Shown piece by piece: positions 10,148 to 18,700 of a stretch of DNA of 64,000 nt. The notes beneath the pieces were generated by a model. The model was not told the origin of the DNA and made no database searches. It was given only the letters and a program-made list of their open reading frames with translations. Position 1 is the first letter of the stretch; the number at the start of each line of letters is the position of its first letter. Origin of the DNA: Motilibacter aurantiacus (GTDB taxonomy: Bacteria; Actinomycetota; Actinomycetes; Motilibacterales; Motilibacteraceae); the NCBI RefSeq assembly GCF_011250645.1, contig NZ_JAANNO010000002.1:423906-487905 (forward strand). The letters run 5' to 3'. The position numbers and the translations under genes were made by a program.

Positions 10148-10813
10148 GTGAGCACCGTGACCGACGACGCCCGACCGACGACGACCCTGCCGCCCCTGCC
10201 CTCGCCGCTCGCCCAGCTGCGCGCCGGCCGGCTCACCCGTCGCCTCGTGCAGCTGCAGGCCGGGCTGGTCCTCTACGGCGCGTCCATGGGGCTGATGATC
10301 CAGGCCGGGCTCGGGCTCGACCCCTGGGACGCCTTCCACCAGGGGGTCGCCGAGCGCACGTCCCTGTCGTTCGGCACCGTCGTCATCGTCACCGGTGTCG
10401 TGGTGCTCCTGCTCTGGATCCCGCTGCGGCAGTGGCCCGGCGTCGGCACCGTGAGCAACGCGATCGTCATCGGGCTCGCGGTCGACGCGACCCTGGCAGT
10501 CGTCGAGCAGCCGGAGCCCATGTGGGCCAGGGTCACGTTCCTGCTGGCCGGGGTCGTGCTCAACGGGGTCGCGGGTGCGGCCTACATCGGCGCGCAGCTC
10601 GGCCCCGGGCCGCGCGACGGCCTGATGACGGGGCTGGTCCGGCGGACCGGCCGCTCCGTCCGCCTGGTGCGCACGTCGCTGGAGCTGACGGTGCTGGCCA
10701 TCGGGTGGGCGCTCGGCGGCACCATCGGCGTCGGCACCGTGCTCTACGCCCTCAGCATCGGCCCGCTCGTCCAGGCGATGCTGCCCCGGTTCGAGGTCCG
10801 AACCCGCACCTGA
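10148..10813 (+). CDS. YczE-like membrane protein
   Basis: The 221-residue integral membrane protein has a short hydrophilic N-terminus followed by about five helices (LVQLQAGLVLYGASMGLMIQAG, VVIVTGVVVLLLWIPL, GTVSNAIVIGLAVDATLAVV, VTFLLAGVVLNGVAGAAYIGA, LTVLAIGWALGGTIGVGTVLYAL). LGLDPWDAFHQGVA and GPGPRDGLMTGLVRRTGRSVRLVRTSLEL are the hallmark loops of the YczE/YyaS family. The substrate is unknown. Its start is 134 bases from that of the divergent alditol oxidase gene, and its end is 8 bases from the convergent VOC gene. Confidence 0.8.
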   Translation: MSTVTDDARPTTTLPPLPSPLAQLRAGRLTRRLVQLQAGLVLYGASMGLMIQAGLGLDPWDAFHQGVAERTSLSFGTVVIVTGVVVLLLWIPLRQWPGVGTVSNAIVIGLAVDATLAVVEQPEPMWARVTFLLAGVVLNGVAGAAYIGAQLGPGPRDGLMTGLVRRTGRSVRLVRTSLELTVLAIGWALGGTIGVGTVLYALSIGPLVQAMLPRFEVRTRT

Positions 10814-10821
10814 TCGCTGAT

Positions 10822-11496
10822 TCAGGAGTCGAGTGCGGGCGGGAACACGCAGAACTCGTTGCCCGCCGGGTCGGCGAGCACGTGCCAGCCCGCCTCCCCG
10901 TCCGGCTCGGCGAGCACACGCGCCCCGCGGTCGACCAGCCTCCCGACGTCGCCGGTGACGTCCCAGTGCACCCGGTTCTTGACCGTCTTCGGCTCGGGCA
11001 CCCCGACGAACTTCATCAGGTCGAAGGGAAGCTCCGGTATGCCCGCGACCCAGCGCGGCAGCCCGCCCGGAGCCGGCACCGGTGTGCCGCCGAGCACCGC
11101 GGCCCACCAGGCGGCGTCGGCCACGGGGTCGTTGCTGTCGACGACGAGCGCGCTGGGCTCGTCGCCGGTGAACACGCAGAGCTCCGCCCCCTCGGGCGCC
11201 TGCAGCACGGCCCACCGGTGGCCCGCGTACGCATCGTCCTGCACGTGGCCGGCCCCGGCCTCGAGAAAGCGCGAGAGGCTCGGGGCCACCAGGTCGAGGT
11301 GGGCCCGGTTCTTCGCCGTCTTGGGCTCGGGGACCCGGTTGACCCACACCGTCTGCCCCGGCGCGTCCCCGCGCAGGACGCCGTCGCCGTCGTCCTGCAC
11401 GTGGGGCGTGCGGCGAAGCGCCCGGGCCCAGAAGCCGGTGACGAGGCCGGGGTCGTTCGCGTCGAGGCAGAGGCCCTTCCAGCGCACCGGCTCCAT
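10822..11496 (-). CDS. Two-domain VOC (glyoxalase-like) protein
   Basis: The 224-residue protein consists of two tandem beta-alpha-beta-beta-beta modules of the vicinal-oxygen-chelate superfamily. Both halves carry the same elements: LCLDANDP...FWARAL / VVDSNDP...WWAAVLGG, then VPEPKTAKNRAHLDLV / VPEPKTVKNRVHWDV, then PEGAELCVF / PAGNEFCVF. The matching VPEPKT(A/V)KNR motif shows an internal duplication typical of the glyoxalase-like PF18029 group. Substrate and metal use cannot be read from the sequence; the family includes resistance proteins and dioxygenase-like enzymes. Start at ATG 11496, because the upstream extension is not family-like. Confidence 0.82.
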   Translation of the reverse strand: MEPVRWKGLCLDANDPGLVTGFWARALRRTPHVQDDGDGVLRGDAPGQTVWVNRVPEPKTAKNRAHLDLVAPSLSRFLEAGAGHVQDDAYAGHRWAVLQAPEGAELCVFTGDEPSALVVDSNDPVADAAWWAAVLGGTPVPAPGGLPRWVAGIPELPFDLMKFVGVPEPKTVKNRVHWDVTGDVGRLVDRGARVLAEPDGEAGWHVLADPAGNEFCVFPPALDS

Positions 11497-11641
11497 GCAG
11501 CGGAGGCTAGCGGCCCGGTGCGCGCCGGGTCCGCGCCATTCGGCGCATGCGTTGGGCAACTACCCCGAATTCGTCCGCAAGGCTTTTTAGACAACTCCTC
11601 GTGTGCAGATACTTGCTCAGCGCTCACACCGGAGGTGGCGA

Positions 11642-12652
11642 ATGCCTGCGCGCACACGTGACGAGCCGTCCTGTCCCGAGATCCCCGTCGCCGCCTTCTC
11701 CGACGCCTTCGAGCTGACGCCGAGCTGCCTGGCCCTCGTCGGGCGGGACGGCACGGTGATGCCCAACGCCGCGCTGCGGGCGGCGCTGCGCAGGTCCGGC
11801 ACGGAGATGCTCGATCAGCTGGTGAGCAGCGTCGACTGGAGCTTCGCCTCACCGGCCCGCCCGCCCGACGGCTCCGGCCTGCGTGGGCTGCCCGTCGAGG
11901 ACGGCCGTTCCGAGCTCGTCGTCCGCAGCATCCGCCCGCTCGGCGTCACGGACGGCGGGCCGGAGTGGCTGTTGCTGTGCCTGCAGGCCACCACCACTCG
12001 CCGCCGGGACGCGCTGTCGTCACTGCTGACCCGGGACCAGCTGCTGGACCGGCTCGAGCTCGTGCTCGCGGCCGGCGCCGAGGCCGTGGGCGCGGTGGGC
12101 GCCGTCGATGTCCTCGTCGTCGACCTGGACGACTTCAAGAAGGTCAACGACACGTTCGGGCACGTCGTCGGGGACGAGGTGCTGGCCGCCTGCGCCCAGC
12201 GCCTGCTCGAGAGCGTGCGGCCGGAGGACGCCGTGGCCCGCTGGGGCGGGGACGAGTTCGCGATCGTGCTCCCCGACGCCACCTGCCTCGACGGCCAGGC
12301 CGTCTCCGACCGGCTGGCCCGCCGACTGCGCGAGCGGGTCGCGACCTCCGCGGGGAGCATCAGCCTCTCGGCCTCGTGGGGATGGGTCAGCGCGCTGCCC
12401 GGTGAGGCGCCCGTGAGCCTGCTGAACCGCGCTGACCTGCGGATGTACGAGGTGAAGCGGCTGCACAAGCAGGCGGCCGCCGCGATCCCAACCGCCCTGC
12501 GCGAACAGCTCGAGCGCACGCGACGACGCTCCGCGGAGCTTGCCCAGCGGGCGGCCGACATGCGGCAGCTGACCGCGCGGCGCGCCGAGCTGCTCGCCGG
12601 CGTGCGGCTCCACCGCCCGTCGCTACGGGCGGAGGAGCCGCCGCGCGGCTAG
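11642..12652 (+). CDS. Diguanylate cyclase with PAS-like N-terminus
   Basis: Makes the second messenger c-di-GMP from two GTP. The 336 residues comprise a PAS-like sensory region (about 20-115), a GGDEF domain (about 125-285) and a basic Arg/Ala-rich helical tail (about 290-336). The catalytic GGDEF motif is intact at 202-206 (RWGGDEFAIVL) and an RPED product-inhibition I-site sits at 193-196, exactly five residues before it, so the enzyme should be active and feedback controlled. Start at ATG 11642, with GGAGGT eight bases upstream. It is convergent with the DUF2795 gene and the two stop codons abut at 12652/12653. No c-di-GMP phosphodiesterase is in the window. Confidence 0.93.
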   Translation: MPARTRDEPSCPEIPVAAFSDAFELTPSCLALVGRDGTVMPNAALRAALRRSGTEMLDQLVSSVDWSFASPARPPDGSGLRGLPVEDGRSELVVRSIRPLGVTDGGPEWLLLCLQATTTRRRDALSSLLTRDQLLDRLELVLAAGAEAVGAVGAVDVLVVDLDDFKKVNDTFGHVVGDEVLAACAQRLLESVRPEDAVARWGGDEFAIVLPDATCLDGQAVSDRLARRLRERVATSAGSISLSASWGWVSALPGEAPVSLLNRADLRMYEVKRLHKQAAAAIPTALREQLERTRRRSAELAQRAADMRQLTARRAELLAGVRLHRPSLRAEEPPRG

Positions 12653-13066
12653 CTAGAAGCGCTCCTCGCGGCCCCCGCCGAGGTCCTCCCACACCTGCTG
12701 GACGTTCTCGTACGTGCGCCCACCCGGCAGCCCGGCCAGCTGCTGCAGGACCCGGTCGGGCGCCTGGTTCTCCTCCGCCGTGGACCGCAGCACGTCCGCC
12801 GTCGCCGGCCAGACCTCCTTGCCGAGGAACGTCGCCAGCTGGCTGCGCCCCTCGATGTCCCCGCTGTCGACGCCGGCCGCGGTACCGCCGGTCAGCGTGC
12901 CGTTCGGGTTGAGGTCGACGTCCGGCTGGTCCTCGCCCGAGGGCTCGGGGTCCTTCCACTCCTGGGCGTGCGTGGAGCGGCCGGCGCGCATCGCGCCCTC
13001 CACCTCGCCGGCCAGGGCTTCGTCCGCGCGTGCCCCGTGCTTGTCACTGCCGCGCTCGATGGTCAT
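12653..13066 (-). CDS. DUF2795 domain protein
   Basis: The 137-residue protein has a charged, probably disordered first half (residues 1-70, rich in Glu/Asp/Gly) and a C-terminal DUF2795 domain (about 73-130; LATFLGKEVWPATADVLRSTAEENQAPDRVLQQLAGLPGG split over helices, ending YENVQQVWEDLGG). The molecular role of DUF2795 is unknown to me; such proteins are common in actinobacteria, often near stress genes. ATG 13066 follows a GGCGGAG ribosome site. A SigB/SigF-type promoter lies 50 bases upstream (13116-13140), so general-stress expression is likely. Confidence 0.8.
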   Translation of the reverse strand: MTIERGSDKHGARADEALAGEVEGAMRAGRSTHAQEWKDPEPSGEDQPDVDLNPNGTLTGGTAAGVDSGDIEGRSQLATFLGKEVWPATADVLRSTAEENQAPDRVLQQLAGLPGGRTYENVQQVWEDLGGGREERF

Positions 13067-13115
13067 GCTCCGCCGTCCTCCTCTGTCGGGTCGACCCTTC
13101 GGTCGTGCCGGAGCC

Positions 13116-13140
13116 GTACCCGGGAGGGGTGCTCGGTAAC
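13116..13140 (-). promoter_or_regulatory. Sigma-B/F-type promoter for the DUF2795 gene
   Basis: Reading the minus strand, GTT (13140-13138), 16 bases, then GGGTAC (13121-13116). This matches the actinobacterial general-stress consensus of G-N-N-T or GTT, 14-16 bases, GGGTAC. The gene start is 50 bases downstream. Confidence 0.6.
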
Positions 13141-13144
13141 GTCC

Positions 13145-13170
13145 GGTTCCGGTCGGACAGCCCGGGGTAC
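13145..13170 (+). promoter_or_regulatory. Sigma-B/F-type promoter for the nucleotidyltransferase operon
   Basis: GGTT (13145-13148), 16 bases, GGGTAC (13165-13170). The ATG of the first gene is at 13181, so the transcript would have almost no leader. It mirrors the promoter on the other strand 5 bp away. Confidence 0.6.
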
Positions 13171-13180
13171 CCGATTCCTC

Positions 13181-13834
13181 ATGAGCGCGCTCGAGTCCGA
13201 CCTCATCGAGACGACGAAGGTCGTCGCGGTCACGCTGAAGAAGGCCCACATCCCCTTCGCCCTGGCCGGCGGGTACGCCGTCTACGCCCGGGGCGGGCCG
13301 CCGAGCATCCACGACACCGACTTCTTCCTGCGCGAGGCGGACGTCCCGCGGGCGATCGACGCCCTCACGGAGGCCGGCCTCAAGCACGAGAGCTGCCCCG
13401 AGGACTGGCTGGTCAAGGTCTTCCACGACGACCGCCTGGTCGACCTGATCCACGCCGCCAACGGGCGCCCGGTCACCGACGCCATGCTCGCCCGCGCCGA
13501 GGAGGTCGAGGTCGGGTCCGTGCGCATGCCGGTCCTGGACGCGAGCGACATCATGATCGGCAAGCTCCTCGCGCTGTCCGCGCACCACTGCAACATGTCC
13601 CCGCTGCTGGCGGTCGCCCGGTCCCTGCGCGAGCAGGTCGACTGGGGGCGGGTCCGCGAGGAGACGGCCGAGTCGCCGTACGCCCGGGCCTTCCTCACCC
13701 TGACCGACGGGCTCGGCATCACCGCCCCTCCGGAGGGGCAGGAGGGGGTCCAGCCCGTCCACGAAGGCGTCTACGCGCTGTCCGGGACCGGGAGCCAGCC
13801 CAACCGCAGCATTTCCGAGGAGGAGAGCGCATGA
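13181..13834 (+). CDS. Nucleotidyltransferase-fold protein
   Basis: The 217-residue protein has the minimal nucleotidyltransferase signature: AGGYAVYARGG (Gly30-Gly31) followed by HDTDFFL, whose two aspartates (about D45 and D47) would bind metal. The helical part after it resembles AbiEii-like and similar minimal NTases. Known relatives are toxins of AbiE-type systems or stand-alone enzymes of unknown target. No AbiEi-like antitoxin is next to it, so a toxin role is not supported. It is the first gene of a three-gene operon (4-bp ATGA overlap with the VLRF1-type gene) behind a sigma-B-like promoter. The C-terminal 30 residues are polar and probably disordered. Confidence 0.7.
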   Translation: MSALESDLIETTKVVAVTLKKAHIPFALAGGYAVYARGGPPSIHDTDFFLREADVPRAIDALTEAGLKHESCPEDWLVKVFHDDRLVDLIHAANGRPVTDAMLARAEEVEVGSVRMPVLDASDIMIGKLLALSAHHCNMSPLLAVARSLREQVDWGRVREETAESPYARAFLTLTDGLGITAPPEGQEGVQPVHEGVYALSGTGSQPNRSISEEESA

Positions 13835-14958
13835 CCCGCCTGTCCCACCTTCGCGACCTGTACTCCGCGAAGGGGCCGTTCGTGACCGCGTACCTCGACG
13901 CGACACGCTCAACCGAGACGGGCGCCCACGAGGTCGAGCTGCGCTGGCGCGCCCAGCGCGAGCAGCTCGCGGAGGCCGGCGCTCCCGACGCGCTGCTCGA
14001 CGCGCTGGAGCCGGTCGCGACCGCTCCGACCGGCGTGCCGGGCGAGAACACCCTCGTCCTCGTCGGCGCCGGCACCGAGGTGCTGTTCTCCTCGGCCGTC
14101 CCCGGGCGCATCCAGGAGCGGGCCACGTACGCCCCGGTCCCCGACCTCGGCCCGCTGGCCCTGGCCCTCGGCCAGACGCTGCCGTACGTCCTGGTCCACA
14201 TCGACCGCACCGGCGCCGACATCGACGTGGTCGGCCCGCTCGGCCAGTCCGAGGAGCACACCGAGGTCAAGGGCGGCGAGCACCACATCAGCAAGGTGCA
14301 CGCCGGCGGCTGGTCGTACCGGCGCTACGAGCACCGGGCCGAGAACCTCTGGGAGTCGAACGCGAGCGACGTCGCCCAGCAGATCGACACGATCCTCGCC
14401 GAGAGCTCGATCCCGCTGCTCCTGGTGACCGGCGACACCCGCGCCAACGAGCTGTTCCAGCAGCACCTCGGCACGCGCGGCAAGGAGGCGGTCGTCACGC
14501 TCGACTCCGGCGGCCGGGCGGCCGGCTCCGACGAGCAGGCCGTGCAGGAGGACGTGCGCCAGGCGATCGCCGCCAAGGTGGTCCGCGACAGCCAGGACCA
14601 GGTCGAGCTGTTCCGCGAGCAGACGGGCGCCGGGCACGGCGGCGCGCTCACCGGGCGCGCGCAGATCGTGGGGGCGCTGCAGAAGGCGCAGGTGGACACG
14701 TTGCTCGTCACTGCGGACTTCGCCGACGACACCACGGTCTACGTGGGGCCGGACCCCTCCCAGATCGCGGTCGACGAGGCCGAGCTCAAGGCCATGGGCG
14801 TCGACGACGGGTTCGCGGCGCGCGCCGACTCGGCCCTGCTGCGGGCGACGATCGCCACCGACGCCGGCGTCGTGGTCGTGCCCAAGGGCCGGCTGCAGCT
14901 GGAGGACGGGGTCGGCGCCCTGCTCCGCTACTCCGACGAGTCGACCCCGTCGGCGTGA
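13831..14958 (+). CDS. Vms1/eRF1-like protein of the Rv2629 type
   Basis: The 375-residue protein resembles mycobacterial Rv2629 and bacterial archaeo-eukaryotic release-factor homologues. It has an N-terminal domain (1-125), a central eRF1 domain-2-like region where a GGQ loop would be (HAGGWSYRRYEHRAE at about 153-167), and a C-terminal eRF1 domain-3-like part (GALTGRAQIVGALQKAQVDTLLVT). The GGW loop resembles that of acVLRF1, which hydrolyses peptidyl-tRNA on stalled 50S subunits, so ribosome rescue is inferred; catalytic activity is not proven by sequence. It overlaps the upstream gene by ATGA and the downstream DsbA-like gene by GTGA. A second VLRF1-type gene is at 58138. Confidence 0.75.
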   Translation: MTRLSHLRDLYSAKGPFVTAYLDATRSTETGAHEVELRWRAQREQLAEAGAPDALLDALEPVATAPTGVPGENTLVLVGAGTEVLFSSAVPGRIQERATYAPVPDLGPLALALGQTLPYVLVHIDRTGADIDVVGPLGQSEEHTEVKGGEHHISKVHAGGWSYRRYEHRAENLWESNASDVAQQIDTILAESSIPLLLVTGDTRANELFQQHLGTRGKEAVVTLDSGGRAAGSDEQAVQEDVRQAIAAKVVRDSQDQVELFREQTGAGHGGALTGRAQIVGALQKAQVDTLLVTADFADDTTVYVGPDPSQIAVDEAELKAMGVDDGFAARADSALLRATIATDAGVVVVPKGRLQLEDGVGALLRYSDESTPSA

Positions 14959-15611
14959 CCGCTGTCGGCTCCGTCCTGCCGGGGACGCTGCAGGTCTGGA
15001 GCGACGTCGCCTGCCCCTGGGCGGCGCTCGCGGTCGTCCGGCTGCGGGCCGCGCGCGAGCGGCTGGGCCTCGAGCTCGACGTGCGCGTCGACCACCGGGC
15101 GTTCCCGCTCGAGCTGGCCAACGGCCGGCCCGTGCCGCCGCTCGCGGACGAGGCCGTCGAGGTCCTCGCCCGCGAGCCGGCCTTCGGGACACGCCCCTGG
15201 TCCGGGGAGCACGGGGACTGGCCGGGCAGCTTCCTCGACGCGCTCGCCGCGGTGCAGGCCGCCAAGGAGGAGCGGGCCGGAGGGCTGCCGGCGAGCGAGG
15301 CGCTCGACTGGGCGTTGCGCCGCGCCCTGTTCGCGCAGAGCCGTCCGATCGGCACCCCGGGCGAGGTCCTGGCCGTCGCCCGCGAGGTCCCCGAGCTCGA
15401 CGTGGACGCGCTCGAGGGGCAGCTGGACGCGGGGCGGGACGCGGTGCGGCGCGACTGGGAGCTGACGGGCGAGCTCCGGATCGAGGGCAGCCCGCACGTA
15501 CGCCTGAGCGACGGGTCGGCCGTGTTCAACCCCGGCATCGGGGACGACGGCAGCGACGACCCCGGGGTGTGGGACGAGCTGCTGCGCAGGGCGCTCGCGC
15601 CGGAGGGCTGA
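14955..15611 (+). CDS. DsbA/FrnE-like thioredoxin-fold protein lacking the second active-site Cys
   Basis: The 218-residue protein has the DsbA-family FrnE layout: beta strand LQVWSDVACPWAALAVVRL with the active-site position at C20, an inserted helical domain (about 60-150), and the returning strand IEGSPHVRL with the cis-proline region. FrnE-type enzymes normally read CPWC; here it is CPWA, so a two-cysteine dithiol mechanism is impossible and a monothiol or non-redox role is likely. There is no signal peptide, so it is cytoplasmic. It is third in the nucleotidyltransferase-VLRF1 operon with a 4-bp overlap and ends at a strong hairpin. Confidence 0.8.
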   Translation: MTAVGSVLPGTLQVWSDVACPWAALAVVRLRAARERLGLELDVRVDHRAFPLELANGRPVPPLADEAVEVLAREPAFGTRPWSGEHGDWPGSFLDALAAVQAAKEERAGGLPASEALDWALRRALFAQSRPIGTPGEVLAVAREVPELDVDALEGQLDAGRDAVRRDWELTGELRIEGSPHVRLSDGSAVFNPGIGDDGSDDPGVWDELLRRALAPEG

Positions 15612-15623
15612 GGTCCGGGGCCT

Positions 15624-15662
15624 GCCTCCCGCCCCCCGCCTGCGCCGCAGGGGGCGGGAGGC
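15624..15662 (+). terminator. Strong hairpin after the DsbA-like gene
   Basis: Perfect 13-bp stem: GCCTCCCGCCCCC (15624-15636) and its complement (15650-15662), 13-base loop. It lies 13 bases after the stop codon. No T-tract follows. Confidence 0.8.
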
Positions 15663-15686
15663 CCGTATCGGACACAAGCAGATAGC

Positions 15687-15711
15687 CTGGCCTACCGGCA
15701 GCCCAGGCCAG
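15687..15711. promoter_or_regulatory. Inverted repeat in the kgd leader
   Basis: CTGGCCT (15687-15693) and AGGCCAG (15705-15711), 11 bases apart, 30 bases upstream of the kgd start and partly overlapping a possible -10 (GATAGC). It could be an operator or a leader hairpin; undecided. Confidence 0.35.
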
Positions 15712-15740
15712 TCGAGGTTCGAAAGTAGGCGAACACCGCC

Positions 15741-18700
15741 GTGTCGCAGTCTCCGTCCCCGCAGGATGACCCCACGGAGGGCTTCGGGCCCAACGAGTGG
15801 CTCGTCGCCGAGATGTACGAGAAGTACCTCCAGGACCCCGCCTCGCTGGACAAGGCGTGGATCGGCTTCTTCGAGGACTTCAAGCACACCCACGGGGACA
15901 CGGGACCGAACGGCGCGAGCCGGCCCGCAGCGCCCGCGCCCTCGTCCAGCTCGTCGTCCAGCTCGGCGTCCAGCTCGGCGCCGGCCCAGCGCACCGCGCC
16001 GTCCCAGCGCCCGGCGCCGCAGGGCACGACCGCTCCCCCGCCCTCGGCCCCCGCCCCGACCCCGACGGCTGCGCACCCGGTCGCCCCCGGCGCCCGGGCC
16101 GACGCCCCGACGACGACGACCCCGGCGGCGGCCCCCGTCCCCTCGGCGACGCCGTCCGCGGCGCGCGAGGTGTCCACCACGCCGAACCAGCCGCCCCGCC
16201 CGGCGGCCACCCAGGCCAAGGCCGGCGGCTCGTCGGTGACCCCGCTGCGCGGCCCGGCCGCCCGGGTCGTGACGAACATGGAGGCCTCGCTCGAGGTCCC
16301 CACCGCCACCAGCGTGCGCGCGGTGCCGGCGAAGCTGCTCATCGACAACCGCATCGTCATCAACAACCACCTGGCCCGCGGCCGGGGCGGGAAGATCTCG
16401 TTCACCCACCTGATCGGCTACGCGGTCGTGCGCGCCGTCCAGGGCATGCCGGACATGAACGTCTCGTACGGCGAGGCGGACGGCAAGCCCGCGGTCATAG
16501 GCCCCGAGCACGTCGGGCTCGGCCTGGCCATCGACATCTCCAAGCCCGACGGCACCCGCCAGCTCCTCGTCCCGGCGATCAAGGCCGCGGACACGATGGA
16601 CTTCGCCCAGTTCTGGGCGGCGTACGAGGACATCGTGCGGCGGGCGCGCGGCGGCAAGCTGACCGCCGACGACTTCGCCGGCACCACGATCAGCCTGACC
16701 AACCCGGGCACCATCGGCACCGTCCACTCGGTCCCGCGCCTGATGAAGGGGCAGGGCACGATCGTCGGCGTCGGGGCGATGGACTACCCGGCCGAGTACC
16801 AGGGCGCCTCTCCGGAGACGCTGGCCCGGCTCGCGGTCAGCAAGGTCCTCACCCTCACCTCCACCTACGACCACCGCGTCATCCAGGGCGCGCAGTCCGG
16901 GGAGTTCCTGCGTCGCGTCCACCTGCTGCTGCTGGGCGAGGACGGGTTCTACGACGACATCTTCCGCGCGCTGCGGATCCCCTACGAGCCGATCCGGTGG
17001 GCCGCCGACGTCGCGTGGTCGCACGAGAACGACGTCACCAAGCAGGCCCGCGTCCAGGAGCTCATCCACGCGTACCGGGTGCGCGGCCACCTCATGGCCG
17101 ACACCGACCCGCTGGAGTTCCGCCAGCGCTCGCACCCCGACCTGGACATCACCAACCACGGCCTGACGCTGTGGGACCTCGACCGTGAGTTCGCGACGGG
17201 CGGGTTCGGCAAGAAGCCGATGGCGACCCTGCGCGACATCCTCGGGGTGCTGCGCGACTCGTACTGCCGCCGCGTCGGCATCGAGTACATGCACATCCAG
17301 GACCCGGAGGAGCGGCGCTGGATCCAGTCGAAGGTCGAGTCGCCCCACACCAAGACCGACACCCAGGAGCAGCTGCGCATCCTGCGCCGGCTGAACTCCG
17401 CCGAGGCGTTCGAGACCTTCCTGCAGACCAAGTTCGTCGGGCAGAAGCGGTTCTCCCTCGAGGGCGGGGAGTCGCTGATCCCGCTCGTCGACGCGCTGCT
17501 GTCCGAGGCTGCCGACGCCGGGCTCGACGAGGCAGCGATCGGCATGGCTCACCGCGGCCGGCTCAACGTGCTCGCGAACCTCGCCGGCAAGTCGTACGCG
17601 CAGATCTTCCGTGAGTTCGAGGGCAACCAGGACCCCAAGTCGGTCCAGGGCTCCGGCGACGTGAAGTACCACCTGGGCACGCAGGGCACGTTCACCGCCA
17701 ACAGCGGCGCCAAGTGCAAGGTCTACCTCGCGGCCAACCCCTCGCACCTGGAGGCGGTCGACCCCGTCCTCGAGGGCATCGTGCGTGCCAAGCAGGACCG
17801 GCTGAACAAGGGCGGCGGCGAGTCCGGCTACACCGTGCTGCCCGTGCTCATCCACGGCGACGCGGCCTTCGCCGGCCAGGGCGTCGTGGCCGAGACGCTC
17901 AACCTCTCCCAGCTGCGCGGCTACCGCACCGGCGGCACCGTCCACGTGGTCGTCAACAACCAGGTCGGCTTCACGACCTCGCCCGCGTCCTCGCGCTCGT
18001 CGTTCTACTCGACCGATGTGGCGCGCATGATCCAGGCGCCGATCTTCCACGTGAACGGCGACGACCCCGAGGCCTGCGTCCGGGTCGCCCGCCTGGCGTT
18101 CGAGTTCCGGCAGAAGTTCCGCAAGGACGTCGTCATCGACATGGTGTGCTACCGCCGCCGTGGCCACAACGAGGGCGACGACCCGTCGATGACGCAGCCG
18201 CTGATGTACTCCCTGATCGAGCAGAAGCGCTCGGTGCGCAAGCTCTACACCGAGGCGCTCATCGGACGCGGCGACATCACCGTCGAGGAGGCGGAGCAGG
18301 CGCTGCGCGACTTCCAGGAGCAGCTCGAACGGGTCTTCAACGAGACCCGCGAGACCGGCGCGGCGGGCTCCGGTGCGCTCGAGGCCCCGGACGAGCAGCG
18401 CCAGACCGGGCACGCGCACGCGCTGCCCACCGCGGTGTCGCCGGAGGTCATCAAGCGGATCTCCGACGCCCACGTGGCGATGCCCGAGGGCTTCACCGTG
18501 CACCCGAAGCTGCGTTCGCTGCTCGAGCGGCGGGCGGCGATGTCGACCGAGGGCGGCATCGACTGGGCGATGGGCGAGCTGTACGCCTTCGGCTCGCTGC
18601 TGCTCGAGCGCGTCCCGGTGCGGCTGGCCGGCCAGGACAGCCGGCGCGGCACCTTCGTGCAGCGCCACGCCGTGCTGACCGACCGGCACACGGGCGACGA

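Noticed and set aside
13181..13834. AbiE toxin-antitoxin system
   Set aside because: The NTase fold is present, but no AbiEi-like antitoxin gene is next to it; the neighbours are a VLRF1-type and a DsbA-like gene.
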